A stretch of DNA of 36,262 bases from Candidatus Heimdallarchaeota archaeon (lineage in GTDB: Archaea > Asgardarchaeota > Heimdallarchaeia > Heimdallarchaeales > Heimdallarchaeaceae), in assembly GCA_023705905.1 (NCBI GenBank), contig BPTK01000002.1, positions 1-36,262 of the forward strand, read 5' to 3'. Of the stretch, positions 1-8,953 are shown piece by piece. A program made the translations under genes and the position numbers. The number at the start of each line of letters is the position of its first letter. The stretch's first letter is position 1. The notes under the pieces were generated by a model. It did no database searches and was not told where the DNA came from. It saw nothing but the letters and a program-made list of their open reading frames with translations.

Positions 1-1217
1 GAATGATAGAAGTAGCAACAAATGAAAAAAGGTCTGTGTTAGAAGTAGCGGAAGAATATCTAAGAGGATTCCGAAGAGATATGAGTGCATTGAATCTAAA
101 AGAGGCTACGATTAATCCAAGAGCTATGTTACATATCAATCAAATGATAGAATTCATCCAAAAATTGGAGGAAAAGGGGTATGCTTACGAAAGCAAGGGT
201 GATGTATACTTTGATGTTAGAAAATTCAAAGAGTATGGAAAATTATCAAACCAGAAACTGGACAATATTCTGCAAGAGGGAACAGAAGATGCAAAAAACC
301 CCAATAAAAAGTTTGTAGCTGATTTTGCCTTGTGGAAAAAGAAGAAGCTAGGGGAACCATATTGGCCATCACCATGGGGAGAGGGAAGAGTCGGTTGGGC
401 GATAGAATGTAGTACTATGTCAATGGAGTATTTGGGAGACACCTTAGATATCCACAGCGGTGGTCAAGATCTTATTTTTCCTCATCATGAAAATGAGATT
501 GCACAATCTGAAACCCTTACAGGCAAGCCCTTTGCAAAGTATTGGATGCACAATGGTTATATCAACATAAATAAGGAAAAAATGAGCAAATCCTTAGGTA
601 ATTTTACCAATGTGATTGATCTCTTGAAGCATTATTCTGCTGATGCTGTTCGTATATTCATCGCACAAACTCATTATCGCAGCCCTATCGATTTTACAGA
701 AGATATAATCGATCAGGCACAAAATACTGCAAACAAATTGTTTGAAATATTTCTTTTAATAAAATGGTTTTCAAAGAGAGAAGGTACTGATAGTTCTTTG
801 GTAGAAATTGATAAGAAAATGTTGCAAGATGTTGAACAATCACGAGCAGCTTTTGTTGAAGCAATGAATGAAGATTTCAACACATCTAATGCGTTTGCAG
901 TTATTTTCAACCTTACAAAGGAAGCAAATGACTATATCCGTAAATCTGATGAAGTAAATCTACAAGTCATCCATGCCATCGACAAATTCTTTGACGAACT
1001 CCGTTCTGTCTTTGGTATTTTCGAAGACATCGCTGAAGATGATTCAACTAAAACAATTAGCACTCTCGTTGACTTATTAATAGAACTCCGTCAAGAATTC
1101 AGGAAAGAGAAAAACTGGGTTATGAGTGATAAAATCAGAGACGACCTAAAGAAAGCTGGCATTGCTTTGGAGGATACTCCTAAGCGAATCTTGTGGAAAT
1201 TTGATGTAGATAATTAG
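1..1217 (+). CDS. cysS: Cysteinyl-tRNA synthetase, 3' part (5' end outside window)
   Basis: Charges tRNA-Cys with cysteine in the cytosol. The visible part runs from the end of the catalytic Rossmann domain to the C-terminus. The motif KMSKS is present in 'KEKMSKSLGNF', and zinc-ligand positions are seen in 'IECSTMS' (Cys) and 'HHENEIAQSE' (His). The helical DALR-type region follows. Family members are about 460-480 aa. The N-terminal ~70 residues with the HIGH motif are missing, so the ATG at base 3 is almost certainly an internal Met (family consensus around it resembles 'TDIDDKMI') and the gene continues upstream of the window. The frame is open to base 1. No upstream neighbour is visible. 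It converges on a membrane-protein gene, with a T-rich stretch between. Confidence 0.96.
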   Translation, partial: MIEVATNEKRSVLEVAEEYLRGFRRDMSALNLKEATINPRAMLHINQMIEFIQKLEEKGYAYESKGDVYFDVRKFKEYGKLSNQKLDNILQEGTEDAKNPNKKFVADFALWKKKKLGEPYWPSPWGEGRVGWAIECSTMSMEYLGDTLDIHSGGQDLIFPHHENEIAQSETLTGKPFAKYWMHNGYININKEKMSKSLGNFTNVIDLLKHYSADAVRIFIAQTHYRSPIDFTEDIIDQAQNTANKLFEIFLLIKWFSKREGTDSSLVEIDKKMLQDVEQSRAAFVEAMNEDFNTSNAFAVIFNLTKEANDYIRKSDEVNLQVIHAIDKFFDELRSVFGIFEDIAEDDSTKTISTLVDLLIELRQEFRKEKNWVMSDKIRDDLKKAGIALEDTPKRILWKFDVDN

Positions 1218-1257
1218 AAAATGCAGTTTTAGAAATTATCCCAATTGTTTATTATTA

Positions 1258-1291
1258 AAGAGAGAATCATACTCTTCTTTTTCTTCTTCTT
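1258..1291 (+). terminator. Weak hairpin plus T-rich tract after cysS
   Basis: AAGAG and CTCTT can pair across a 9-nt loop and are followed by a run of T-rich sequence (CTTTTTCTTCTTCTT). It lies between the stops of two convergent genes. Archaeal termination mainly needs the T-tract, so the hairpin may be incidental. Confidence 0.4.
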
Positions 1292-1299
1292 AAATTTCT

Positions 1300-1860
1300 T
1301 TAGAAAAATATCATGAAATTGAATATGATACTAATTACGTAACTTATCGGGAAAACTATTAACGCTGTTACAAACGCAAATCTAATCCATTCACTTATCT
1401 GTCCTGATACAAAGAGTATCAGGAGCATTGGAAGATATGTTATCACAAAAACCGCAATTACTATAGCGATAGTGTAAAAGAATTGATAAAAAACTACGCT
1501 AAAATTATATCCTTTTCCTGAAAGAAAACGAAAGAGAAATGTTGATGAGATTAGAAGAACAAAACCATACAAAAAATAAAAGGCTATAAGCTGCATAAAT
1601 CCGTTTGTTGGGTGTTCTTGTGTCGCATAGATATAGAAAATAGAAAAAGCTGCAATAGTTACAAGAATTTGAACGAGCATTTTGATTCTTAAAAATTTCT
1701 TTAAGTTTCGTTTGTGAGTGGGTTTTGTGCTCATATTGTCCTGTTTATCTCTAACTATCTCCCACAGAGATTTAGTTTTAAGTTTTCTTTTTTCTAAAAG
1801 TCGTTTATGCGTTTCTTTTTTGTAATCGCTTTCTTTCTTGTTAACCTTTCTTGCAGCCAT
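1300..1860 (-). CDS. Four-helix membrane protein of unknown function
   Basis: I do not recognise a family. The ATG at 1860 (MAARKVNKK...) is preferred over the track's start ten codons upstream, because the extra residues are hydrophobic and precede a strongly basic cytosolic N-terminus. The 186-aa protein has about 60 basic, polar residues, then four predicted membrane segments, starting near 'ILVTIAAFSIFYIY', 'LIAFYFLYGFVLLI', 'FFYTIAIVIAVFVI' and 'FVTALIVFPISYVI'. It is monocistronic and converges on cysS. Nothing in the neighbourhood suggests a role. Confidence 0.7.
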   Translation of the reverse strand: MAARKVNKKESDYKKETHKRLLEKRKLKTKSLWEIVRDKQDNMSTKPTHKRNLKKFLRIKMLVQILVTIAAFSIFYIYATQEHPTNGFMQLIAFYFLYGFVLLISSTFLFRFLSGKGYNFSVVFYQFFYTIAIVIAVFVITYLPMLLILFVSGQISEWIRFAFVTALIVFPISYVISIIFNFMIFF

Positions 1861-1991
1861 AGTAAAACAAAACAGTATGAGCAATTGCACTTATAATTTT
1901 ACCGTAGAACAAGTCTGTTAGCGGTATAGCTTCTTATATCTGCCCCTCGTAATTTTACTTGATTTATGATGGATCTAGGTTTCTAAAAGAG

Positions 1992-1999
1992 TTTATATG
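1992..1999 (+). promoter_or_regulatory. TATA box for the 2021 membrane-protein gene
   Basis: TTTATATG is centred about 25 bp before the ATG at 2021. This is the spacing expected for a leaderless archaeal transcript. Confidence 0.55.
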
Positions 2000-2020
2000 T
2001 TATGATTCAAACCCAACTTT

Positions 2021-2431
2021 ATGTCTCCTGTGAGTGTTCCTGAAGAATATAACAAGTACATCTATCCTGCCATAGGTATCATGATTGGTGGAGTAGTTGT
2101 CTTCGTCGTAACTTTATTTCTTGAGAATGAGGTTTTATTGTCTGCAAGTGTTATGGCCATAGGAAGTGGTTTCTTTATTGCAGCGGTCATAGGTTTCATA
2201 ATCATTAGAAGAAAAAAGAAAAATAAAGGAGACGAAGTTACAACCACAATTAAAATTATCATACTCGCTTCTTATTTAGCAGGTATTATTCTAATTGTTG
2301 ACGCAGCTCTTTTCGTTTCAAACCTTGACATCAACACTACTGCAATGGTTGTTATTCAATGGAGCATATTTGCAGCTTTAGTAATAGGATTAATCATTTT
2401 TTTCGTTATAAAGGATAAAAGAGAAGCATAG
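2021..2431 (+). CDS. Small four-helix membrane protein
   Basis: This 136-aa protein is almost entirely membrane. Hydrophobic segments lie at about residues 14-34, 40-65, 75-100 and 108-130. A short basic loop 'RRKKKNKGDE' separates helices 2 and 3, and the tail is charged (KDKREA). No family is recognised. The TATA-like box about 25 bp upstream supports the ATG used here and a leaderless message. The short antisense ORF in the track (2062..2262) is a shadow of this gene. Confidence 0.7.
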   Translation: MSPVSVPEEYNKYIYPAIGIMIGGVVVFVVTLFLENEVLLSASVMAIGSGFFIAAVIGFIIIRRKKKNKGDEVTTTIKIIILASYLAGIILIVDAALFVSNLDINTTAMVVIQWSIFAALVIGLIIFFVIKDKREA

Positions 2432-2480
2432 AATGAGGTTTCGATATCATTCTGTTTTCTTTTATGATTATTCACGAAAT

Positions 2481-2490
2481 TTTATTTATA
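2481..2490 (+). promoter_or_regulatory. TATA box for the E2-like acyltransferase
   Basis: TTTATTTATA is centred about 27 bp before the ATG at 2513, consistent with a leaderless archaeal promoter. Confidence 0.5.
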
Positions 2491-2512
2491 ACTTTGAAGT
2501 TAACTGCATCAT

Positions 2513-3331
2513 ATGCCAAAAAAGAAGAACTTTCACACCAGGAAATTTTCCCCTACAAGAAGGATCCTTGCGGATTATAATGACGTTGCTGCTTCTTTGA
2601 ATAGAATTCATGGTTTAATAGAGATAGATGTTACTAAAGCATTAGAGAAAATAGAAGATATTGAGAAAAGAGATAATTATAAGGTATCTTTTACAGGTTG
2701 GGTGGTTAAATGTGTTAGTCAATTGGTTAGCGAAGATAAACGTTTGAATTCTTTTCGTAAAGGAGGAAGGAAAATAGTTGTCTTCGACGATGTTGATATT
2801 AGCATTATAGTCGAGTTATCTTCAAAAGCTGGCAAAAAGGTTCCTTACAACTATGTTATCCGGAAAGCAGAAACCAAAGGCGTTAAGACAATTACTGATG
2901 AGATCCGAGCAGCTCAGTCTAAAACGATCGATGGACAAGATCAACTTACTAGAGACACTTCTTCTTACAAATCATTCTATTTAATCTTGCCTAGATTCTT
3001 CCGCAGATTTGTTATTAGAACACTAATTTCTAATCCTTTTTACCTAAAGAAACTTATTGGAACCGTTGGAATAACCTCACTTGGGATGTTCATTAAGGGT
3101 CAAGGCGGTTATGCTGTACCTTTTCCGGACAAAACACTGAATATTGCTCTTGGAGGAATCAAAGATGGTGTAGTTCTAAGAGATGGTAAGATAGAAGAGA
3201 GAAAATTGCTCTGTACAACTGTTCTTATGGATCACAATATAATAGATGGTGCTCCTGCAGCAAGATTTATCTCCAGGTTAACAGAACTGATGAGAGATAC
3301 AGCTTATCTAGATGATTTAGAAAAGATTTAA
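2513..3331 (+). CDS. Free-standing 2-oxoacid dehydrogenase E2-type acyltransferase domain
   Basis: The 272-aa protein matches the catalytic (chloramphenicol-acetyltransferase-like) domain of dihydrolipoamide acyltransferases. The hallmark HxxxDG active-site motif is present near the C-terminus in 'MDHNIIDGAPAARF', preceded by the typical 'GIGG/ALGGIKDG'-like strand ('NIALGGIKDGVVLRDG'). It has no lipoyl domain and no peripheral-subunit-binding domain, which full E2 proteins (~400+ aa) carry at the N-terminus. The N-terminus is only a short basic stretch. No E1, E3 or lipoylation genes are in the window. It may therefore act on a lipoyl carrier encoded elsewhere or on free CoA thioesters. The fold and motif are clear; the substrate is not inferable. 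Confidence 0.85.
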   Translation: MPKKKNFHTRKFSPTRRILADYNDVAASLNRIHGLIEIDVTKALEKIEDIEKRDNYKVSFTGWVVKCVSQLVSEDKRLNSFRKGGRKIVVFDDVDISIIVELSSKAGKKVPYNYVIRKAETKGVKTITDEIRAAQSKTIDGQDQLTRDTSSYKSFYLILPRFFRRFVIRTLISNPFYLKKLIGTVGITSLGMFIKGQGGYAVPFPDKTLNIALGGIKDGVVLRDGKIEERKLLCTTVLMDHNIIDGAPAARFISRLTELMRDTAYLDDLEKI

Positions 3332-3364
3332 CAAACAATTGCTTCTTCCCTCTAAGTAAATCAT

Positions 3365-4105
3365 TTACTCTTGTTTTATTTCTTTAGCTAAAATCATATT
3401 CACGAGATAGTAAGGTACTTCGATTATTTTTCCTTCGCTATTTTTCAGTTTCATATCTAAATCATAGTGCAGAGACCATTTTTCTATTTGGACATCTTCT
3501 CTTTCTTTTATGGTCAGTATTTCCAATTTTTGCTCCGGTTTCAAACCTTTATCCTCTAATTCCACATATATTTCCTGCAATGTTGCTTCTTGAGGGAAGT
3601 GTCTTGCGATCGCTCTCTCAATTATTTCTGTTATCTCGATATTTTGTCCTGTTTGATAAAGAGCTAGAGGTTTACTTTCTGGAATTATTGATATTGAACC
3701 ATCATTCTTGGGAATAAAAGCACCATAAGGAGTTCTTATTGGTTTAATTTTCTCTTCTATCATTGTTGCGATTTCGTCTGTAAGAATGTGCTCCCATTTG
3801 CAAGCCTCTTCATGTATTTTAGACCAGGGAAGACCTAGCCACTCAAGAAAGCTTTCAGACAATCTATGTTTTCTCACAACTTTAAGAGCTACTTTTTCTC
3901 CCTTAGCAGTTAATTGAGCTCCGTAGTATGGTTTATAATTAATCAACTCTTTTTTTGCTAATTTTTTTAACATGGAAGTAACAGTTCCAGGATCGACATT
4001 CATCATCTCAGCTATTTGATTGGTTTTAACGTGCCTATTCCCGTATTCTAGGAACCAGAAGAAAGTTTCTAGATATTCTTCTTCTGCGTGTGTTACTTTG
4101 CTCAT
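3365..4105 (-). CDS. DtxR/IdeR-family metal-dependent transcriptional regulator
   Basis: Cytosolic repressor that senses divalent metal, probably iron. An N-terminal winged helix spans about residues 5-70, with a recognition helix in 'NVDPGTVTSMLKKL'. The dimerisation/metal domain covers 75-140. Residues align with C. diphtheriae DtxR almost position for position: H80, E84, H98, C102, E105 and H106 match its two metal sites. The DtxR M10 position appears to be Glu here. A C-terminal ~100 residues form a further domain in the place of the SH3/FeoA-like domain but are poorly recognisable. Length (246 aa) is usual. It lies 25 bp downstream of the crotonase gene, so the two probably share a transcript. 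The regulated metal and targets are inference. Confidence 0.9.
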   Translation of the reverse strand: MSKVTHAEEEYLETFFWFLEYGNRHVKTNQIAEMMNVDPGTVTSMLKKLAKKELINYKPYYGAQLTAKGEKVALKVVRKHRLSESFLEWLGLPWSKIHEEACKWEHILTDEIATMIEEKIKPIRTPYGAFIPKNDGSISIIPESKPLALYQTGQNIEITEIIERAIARHFPQEATLQEIYVELEDKGLKPEQKLEILTIKEREDVQIEKWSLHYDLDMKLKNSEGKIIEVPYYLVNMILAKEIKQE

Positions 4106-4130
4106 TGCTATTCATCTCATTTCTTCAAAT

Positions 4131-4922
4131 CTATTTACCCTTGAATTCTGGTTTTCGTTTCTCAAATATCGCTGCTATTCCTTCTTTGATATCTTCCGTT
4201 TTAAAACAAGTTTTTGATCCTTCAACTTCTGCCTTATATCCCTCTTCTAAACTAGCATTCAAACCCTTGTTAATAGCTCTCTTAGCTTCTTGAACTGCGA
4301 TAGGAGCATTACTAGCAATTTGCTCTGCTAATTCAATTGCTTTGTCCCTTAACTGTTCAGGAGGATAGATTGCACTAACTAAACCAATCTTGAGAGCTTC
4401 ATCTGCAGGAAATTTTCTACCTGTAAGAATCAGTTCTTTTGCTATACCTAGACCAACTATTTTGGGTAAACGATATGTTGCACCCCAACCAGGAAGTAAA
4501 CCAATAGTTGTTTCAGGTTGACCGAACAATGCTTTTTCTGATGCGATCCGCATATCACAAGCTAAAGCAAGCTCCATTCCCCCTCCAAGAGCATAACCAT
4601 TTATTGCTGCAACTATAGGAAAATGAGCCGCGTCTAGCAAAGCAAAAGTTTCTTGTCCGTATTCGATTAGCTTGTCTGCTCCCTCACCTAAGGATTTCAT
4701 CCATTTTAAATCTGCACCAGCACACCAACTTCTTCCTTCTGCATAAATGACTGCAACTCTTATACTTTTATCATTCATTAATGAGAGAAGAGCTTCTTTT
4801 AGTTGACAAAGCATTTCTTCGTTAAGTGTGTTTAGAGTCTTTTGACGGTTAAGAGTAATTAGCGCGATATTATTATTACTACCAATTTTTTCAACAAGTA
4901 TTAGTGAGTCAATATTTTCCAT
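4131..4922 (-). CDS. Enoyl-CoA hydratase/isomerase (crotonase family)
   Basis: Crotonase-fold enzyme acting on acyl-CoA, typically adding water to enoyl-CoA in beta-oxidation or amino-acid breakdown. The oxyanion-hole segment is 'RSWCAGADLKWM'. Both catalytic glutamates of true hydratases are present, the first in 'ALGGGMELALACD' and the second in 'FGQPETTIGLLPG', exactly 20 residues apart as in rat mitochondrial enoyl-CoA hydratase. The length of 263 aa is typical. It is the first gene of a probable pair with the DtxR-type regulator 25 bp downstream. No other fatty-acid genes are adjacent, so the precise substrate is open. Start ATG at 4922. The plus-strand ORFs at 4020..4293 are shadows. 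Confidence 0.92.
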   Translation of the reverse strand: MENIDSLILVEKIGSNNNIALITLNRQKTLNTLNEEMLCQLKEALLSLMNDKSIRVAVIYAEGRSWCAGADLKWMKSLGEGADKLIEYGQETFALLDAAHFPIVAAINGYALGGGMELALACDMRIASEKALFGQPETTIGLLPGWGATYRLPKIVGLGIAKELILTGRKFPADEALKIGLVSAIYPPEQLRDKAIELAEQIASNAPIAVQEAKRAINKGLNASLEEGYKAEVEGSKTCFKTEDIKEGIAAIFEKRKPEFKGK

Positions 4923-5102
4923 TAACTAGCCATTATGTTTGTGGTATCTAAACTTTTTGGGGCATACACATTCAAAATTTATTTTGTTGTTTAAGATAGT
5001 ACTAACTACTACACAATTCTATTCAGAGAAATTCTTCCTTACATGGATAATACACTTATACTACGAGGCTCTTTCAAGTGATTGTGTTAATAAAAGAAAA
5101 GT

Positions 5103-6683
5103 TCACTTCTTTTCATAGCCTCCTCCACCAGGAGTCTCTATGATTACTTTATCGCCGCGGTTAATTTCTCTGGTGATCTTAGAAGGAAGATAAATAGTTT
5201 CTTTTTGGGTCTCTAGAATGTTCTTCCCTTTCGCTCCATCCATTCCTCCAAACAAACCAAAGGGTGAGTGTTTTCTTCTTTCACTTTGAATGGACAAAAC
5301 TGCTTCATCTGTTAATAGCCTAATTGAGCGACGGATCGAATTGCTTCCACTCCATCTTCCTACACCACCTGTTTCAGGTATAATGGAATATTCCTCAATT
5401 CTTAATGGATAATAACGTTCTAGTACTTCGATTGAAGTGTTTCTTGTATTTGTCATGTGACTATGTTTAGCATTTGGTGGAGAATAATTCTTGCCAGCAC
5501 CTATACCTCCTGCTATTGTTTCATAGTATGTGAACATTCCCCCATCTGGTCTTAATCCTCCGATGATTGTGTTATTCATCGTACCACTACTGGCTGCAGG
5601 TACCTCGTCTGGAAAGAGTTGTGAAAATGCCCCCAACATTACATCCGTTATTCTTTGGCTTGTTTCAACATTACCAGCTGCTACACCAGCAGGAGGTAGG
5701 GGATCCACCAACGTTCCTTTCTTTGTTATAACTTCTAATGGTTCATATAATCCATAATTTGTTGCATATTCTCTAGAAACTAAACAACGGATGATATAAT
5801 AAGTGGCAGATAAAGTGACAGCGTAAGTAGCGTTGATATTTCCTTCAACTTGTGGATCTGTCTTAGAATAATCTACAATTATCTTATCTCCCTTTCTTTC
5901 TACTTCAGCAGTTATTGCAATCGGAGCATCTTTCACACCGTCGTCATCCATATAATCTGTATAAGTAACTATATTATCTTCGGGTATTCGTTGTATCAAT
6001 TCAAGAGAAGCGTTCTTTGATCTTTCATTAAGGAAGTCAATAATTTGTTGCACCCTTTCCAATGAATATTTGCTCAGAAGAGCATGGAATTTCCTTTCAC
6101 CAATTTTGGTTGATGCCAACTGAGCCTGAATGTCACCTTTTCTTTCATCTGGTACGCGTATATTTCTCAGAAATTCATCAAACCATTCTTGGTTTAGAGC
6201 ACCATTTCTTTCTAATATTGTAGGATCTATCACATATCCCTCTTCTTCTAAAGTATACTTTCCACTTGGCATAGACCCGGGGACTATTCCACCTACATCA
6301 GCATGATGACAACGATTTGCTATATACCCAACTAGCTGTTTATCAAAGAAAATAGGCTTTACAACGGATATATCCGGCAGATGAGTTCCTCCCAGATAGG
6401 GGTTGTTTGCAATATATATATCCCCATCGAGGATATTCTCTTCACCAAAATGAGCAACTAAAGCTTTAACTCCTTCTGGCATGGCACCTAAATGTACGGG
6501 TATGTGTTCAGCTTGGGCAATTAAACGTCCTTTGTGGTCCATAACCGCACTTGAAAAATCTAACCTGTCGCGTATATTAGGAGAAAAAGCTGATCTTTGT
6601 AAAACGATTCCTGTTTCCAATGCAACATTCTTTAATGATTGATTAATAACTTGGGCTTCAATGAGACTGAATCTAGAACTCAT
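5103..6683 (-). CDS. hyuB: Hydantoinase B / 5-oxoprolinase / acetone carboxylase-type subunit
   Basis: Subunit B of an ATP-dependent ring-opening hydrolase (N-methylhydantoinase/oxoprolinase) or of an acetone-carboxylase relative. It spans the full family length (526 aa). Family signatures include 'NNPYLGGTHLPDISV' and 'NRCHHADVGGIVPGSMP', which carry conserved His/Asp residues of the metal site, and a Gly-rich C-terminus ending 'IETPGGGGYEKK'. Its ATG overlaps the end of the upstream hyuA by 4 bp, so the two are translationally coupled and form a heteromer. No third (gamma) acetone carboxylase subunit is nearby, which favours the hydantoinase/oxoprolinase reading. The exact cyclic amide substrate cannot be told from sequence. 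Confidence 0.93.
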   Translation of the reverse strand: MSSRFSLIEAQVINQSLKNVALETGIVLQRSAFSPNIRDRLDFSSAVMDHKGRLIAQAEHIPVHLGAMPEGVKALVAHFGEENILDGDIYIANNPYLGGTHLPDISVVKPIFFDKQLVGYIANRCHHADVGGIVPGSMPSGKYTLEEEGYVIDPTILERNGALNQEWFDEFLRNIRVPDERKGDIQAQLASTKIGERKFHALLSKYSLERVQQIIDFLNERSKNASLELIQRIPEDNIVTYTDYMDDDGVKDAPIAITAEVERKGDKIIVDYSKTDPQVEGNINATYAVTLSATYYIIRCLVSREYATNYGLYEPLEVITKKGTLVDPLPPAGVAAGNVETSQRITDVMLGAFSQLFPDEVPAASSGTMNNTIIGGLRPDGGMFTYYETIAGGIGAGKNYSPPNAKHSHMTNTRNTSIEVLERYYPLRIEEYSIIPETGGVGRWSGSNSIRRSIRLLTDEAVLSIQSERRKHSPFGLFGGMDGAKGKNILETQKETIYLPSKITREINRGDKVIIETPGGGGYEKK

Positions 6684-8758
6684 TTCTTCACCTCCATCAG
6701 AATATAACCTAACGGATTAATTCTCCCATAAACTCCAGGAGGTATAACTGTCGTTGTATCCAATTGATTTATGATACATGGTCCTTCTATGACATTACCA
6801 CTTAATAGAAGTGTCTTATCATAAATTGGGGTGTCTATCCAACTACCATCAAAGTTAACTTTTCTAGTTGTTTTTTGAGCTTCTTCAGGAGGTCTATCTG
6901 AACCTACAGGAAGCCTAGTCATTGTAATTCGGGGAACATAACCTACAGCTTCTACTGAGATATTGACTAGTTCGACAGTTAGTTCTTTATCAAACCACGA
7001 GTAGTTCTGGTTGTGCAAAGAATGAAATACTTCCATTAAATCCCCTATTGTTGTATTAGTAATTGGATAGGTAGCATTAATTGTCAATGAATCAGATTGC
7101 CCCATATAGCGCATATCTACTGAATAATTGAAATTTCTCTTATCTTCTTCAACATCTTCATTTGCCAGTATTTGTTCAAGTTTATCTTTTATCTCCAACC
7201 ATTTCTTATTTATTTCATCAAAGCTTATTTCTTCTACTGCTTGAAGATAGGATTGTGTCACCTCATGTTTAATATCTGAACTTACTAAACCAGAGGCAGA
7301 CCATACACCTGGGAAAGGAGGAATGATTACCCCGCCCATTTCTAGTTCTTGTGCAATCTCCCAAGATTGGAGAGGTCCTGCTCCACCAAAACCTAACAGA
7401 GCAAAGTCTCTGGGATCTAACCCTCTTTGAATAGTTACAACCCTTATTGCATTAGCAATGTTATTGTTGAGAATCTTTCTTATTGAAAGTGCAAGCTCAT
7501 CAATTGATTCTATTTCTAAAGAGTACGAAGAGGAATGAATCTCTTCAATTAATTTGTTGAGATAGAATTTCGATTTCCCAATATCTATATTCATATTTCC
7601 AGCAAAATTGTCTTCATGAATATAGCCAAGAAACAGATTTGCATCCGTTAGTGTTGCTTTATCTCCCCCTAGTGAATAACATGCGGGTCCTGGATTTGCC
7701 CCTTGTGATTCTGGTCCAACTGATAACAATCCATCCTTAAATTTGGCAATGGAACCTCCTCCACTTCCAATTGTTTCAACATCAACCATGTTTGCAACAA
7801 GGGGAAAACCACCAAAATTCCTTGATCTCAAAATTATCGGTTGATCAATTAAAGCGGACACATCTGTTGACGTTCCTCCAATATCTAAGGAAACTAAATG
7901 TGTTCTGTTAAGATGTTTTAAACTATCAGCAGCGGCTAATACTCCTCCTGCTAAACCAGAATAAAGAGTTTGAATACCTGACCTTCCAATTGTTTTCACA
8001 TCTGCCATCCCTGTGTTGGATTGCATAATTAATAATGGTGCTTTGACATCTATTTCCTTCAATTGTTTCTCTAATTTACGCAAATATGTATGTACGACTG
8101 GACTAACTTTGGCATTTACCAAAGTAGTTACAGCTCTCTCATATTCCTTTATTTGGGGGCTAATCTCATGTGAAGGAAAGACTTGAAAGTTCCTCTCATT
8201 AAAAAATGAAGAGATAGATTTCTCATTCTGAGGATTAAGAAAAGAGAATAACAGTGATACAGCTACTGTTTGGATTGAGTTTGTTCTCAGTTTAGATAGT
8301 AAAGAATCTAAATTGGACATATCAAGTGGTCTGATAGTATTACCATCTCTATCTAATCTTTCATCCACTTCAAACAAAATATCCTTTGAAAACGATATAG
8401 GATATTTCTCTCCAAATTTGAGATTATAAAGTTCAGATCTCTGTTGCCGCCCTATTTCTACAATATCTTGAAACCCTTTTGTTGTAACAAAGGCTACAGG
8501 GGGACACTTATCCTCCAAAAATGCATTAGTTCCTATTGTTGTTCCATGAACAATTAAATCGATATCTCCTGCTCGAAAATGGAATATTTTCATTGTTTCC
8601 TTTAAGCCATTAATTATCCCTATGCTTGGATCAGCGGGAGTTGTTGGGACTTTCCATGCGTAAATCTCACCAGCATTGGAAACGATTACATAATCAGTAA
8701 AAGTTCCTCCAGTGTCGATTCCTATTCTTATTGGTCCCTTCAAATTGTTTACATTCAA
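6680..8758 (-). CDS. hyuA: Hydantoinase A / 5-oxoprolinase-type ATPase subunit
   Basis: ASKHA-fold ATPase subunit that phosphorylates the substrate for the HyuB partner. Phosphate-binding motifs are visible at 'GIDTGGTFTDYV' near residue 12 and 'SLDIGGTSTDVSALI' near 290, followed by the family motifs 'TIGSGGGSIAKF' and 'LLGFGGAGPLQ'. The length (692 aa) is complete for the family. The start is a TTG at 8758; no in-frame ATG precedes the first ATP motif, so a non-ATG start is required. The last codons overlap the hyuB start by 4 bp. A possible small Cys/His-rich ORF ends 39 bp upstream on the same strand. Confidence 0.93.
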   Translation of the reverse strand: MNVNNLKGPIRIGIDTGGTFTDYVIVSNAGEIYAWKVPTTPADPSIGIINGLKETMKIFHFRAGDIDLIVHGTTIGTNAFLEDKCPPVAFVTTKGFQDIVEIGRQQRSELYNLKFGEKYPISFSKDILFEVDERLDRDGNTIRPLDMSNLDSLLSKLRTNSIQTVAVSLLFSFLNPQNEKSISSFFNERNFQVFPSHEISPQIKEYERAVTTLVNAKVSPVVHTYLRKLEKQLKEIDVKAPLLIMQSNTGMADVKTIGRSGIQTLYSGLAGGVLAAADSLKHLNRTHLVSLDIGGTSTDVSALIDQPIILRSRNFGGFPLVANMVDVETIGSGGGSIAKFKDGLLSVGPESQGANPGPACYSLGGDKATLTDANLFLGYIHEDNFAGNMNIDIGKSKFYLNKLIEEIHSSSYSLEIESIDELALSIRKILNNNIANAIRVVTIQRGLDPRDFALLGFGGAGPLQSWEIAQELEMGGVIIPPFPGVWSASGLVSSDIKHEVTQSYLQAVEEISFDEINKKWLEIKDKLEQILANEDVEEDKRNFNYSVDMRYMGQSDSLTINATYPITNTTIGDLMEVFHSLHNQNYSWFDKELTVELVNISVEAVGYVPRITMTRLPVGSDRPPEEAQKTTRKVNFDGSWIDTPIYDKTLLLSGNVIEGPCIINQLDTTTVIPPGVYGRINPLGYILMEVKK

Positions 8759-8797
8759 ATGTAATCAATATGAAAAAGAAAAAGGAGAATTTAAAGT

Positions 8798-8953
8798 TTA
8801 GTGGATAACCATTTGACAATTATAGTGCCCGTAACATCTCATTTGTTCTTTCTTAACCATTAACTGGTACTTCCAATCTTTTTCTACTTTCGCTATTCTT
8901 CTTCTATCACTTCTTGCTATCAATATTTTCACCTTTTGATGGTTACATGGCAC
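8798..8953 (-). CDS. Possible small Cys/His ORF upstream of hyuA, perhaps a broken gene
   Basis: Within the 304-bp gap between hyuA and the tocopherol-cyclase-like gene, the minus strand is open for 58 codons (8801..8974). Read from the GTG at 8953 it gives 51 aa, beginning VPCNHQKVKILIARS, with basic central residues and a C-terminal 'CYGHYNC' cluster that could bind metal together with the first CNH. The same frame also reads MSNKNEGGRSLVA from an ATG at 9016 but is interrupted by a TGA at 8975-8977. It may be a short gene starting at GTG, a pseudogene with one nonsense codon, or chance. It is too short for the ORF track. The rest of the gap shows nothing else I can name. Confidence 0.25.
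   Translation of the reverse strand: MPCNHQKVKILIARSDRRRIAKVEKDWKYQLMVKKEQMRCYGHYNCQMVIH

Noticed and set aside
4020-4293. Two plus-strand ORFs overlapping the DtxR and crotonase genes
   Set aside because: Both lie opposite well-supported genes, have no domain and show antisense composition.
4923-5102. Intergenic gap between hyuB and the crotonase searched for a tRNA or small RNA
   Set aside because: No cloverleaf, strong hairpin or open frame of note was found; it probably holds only the crotonase promoter.
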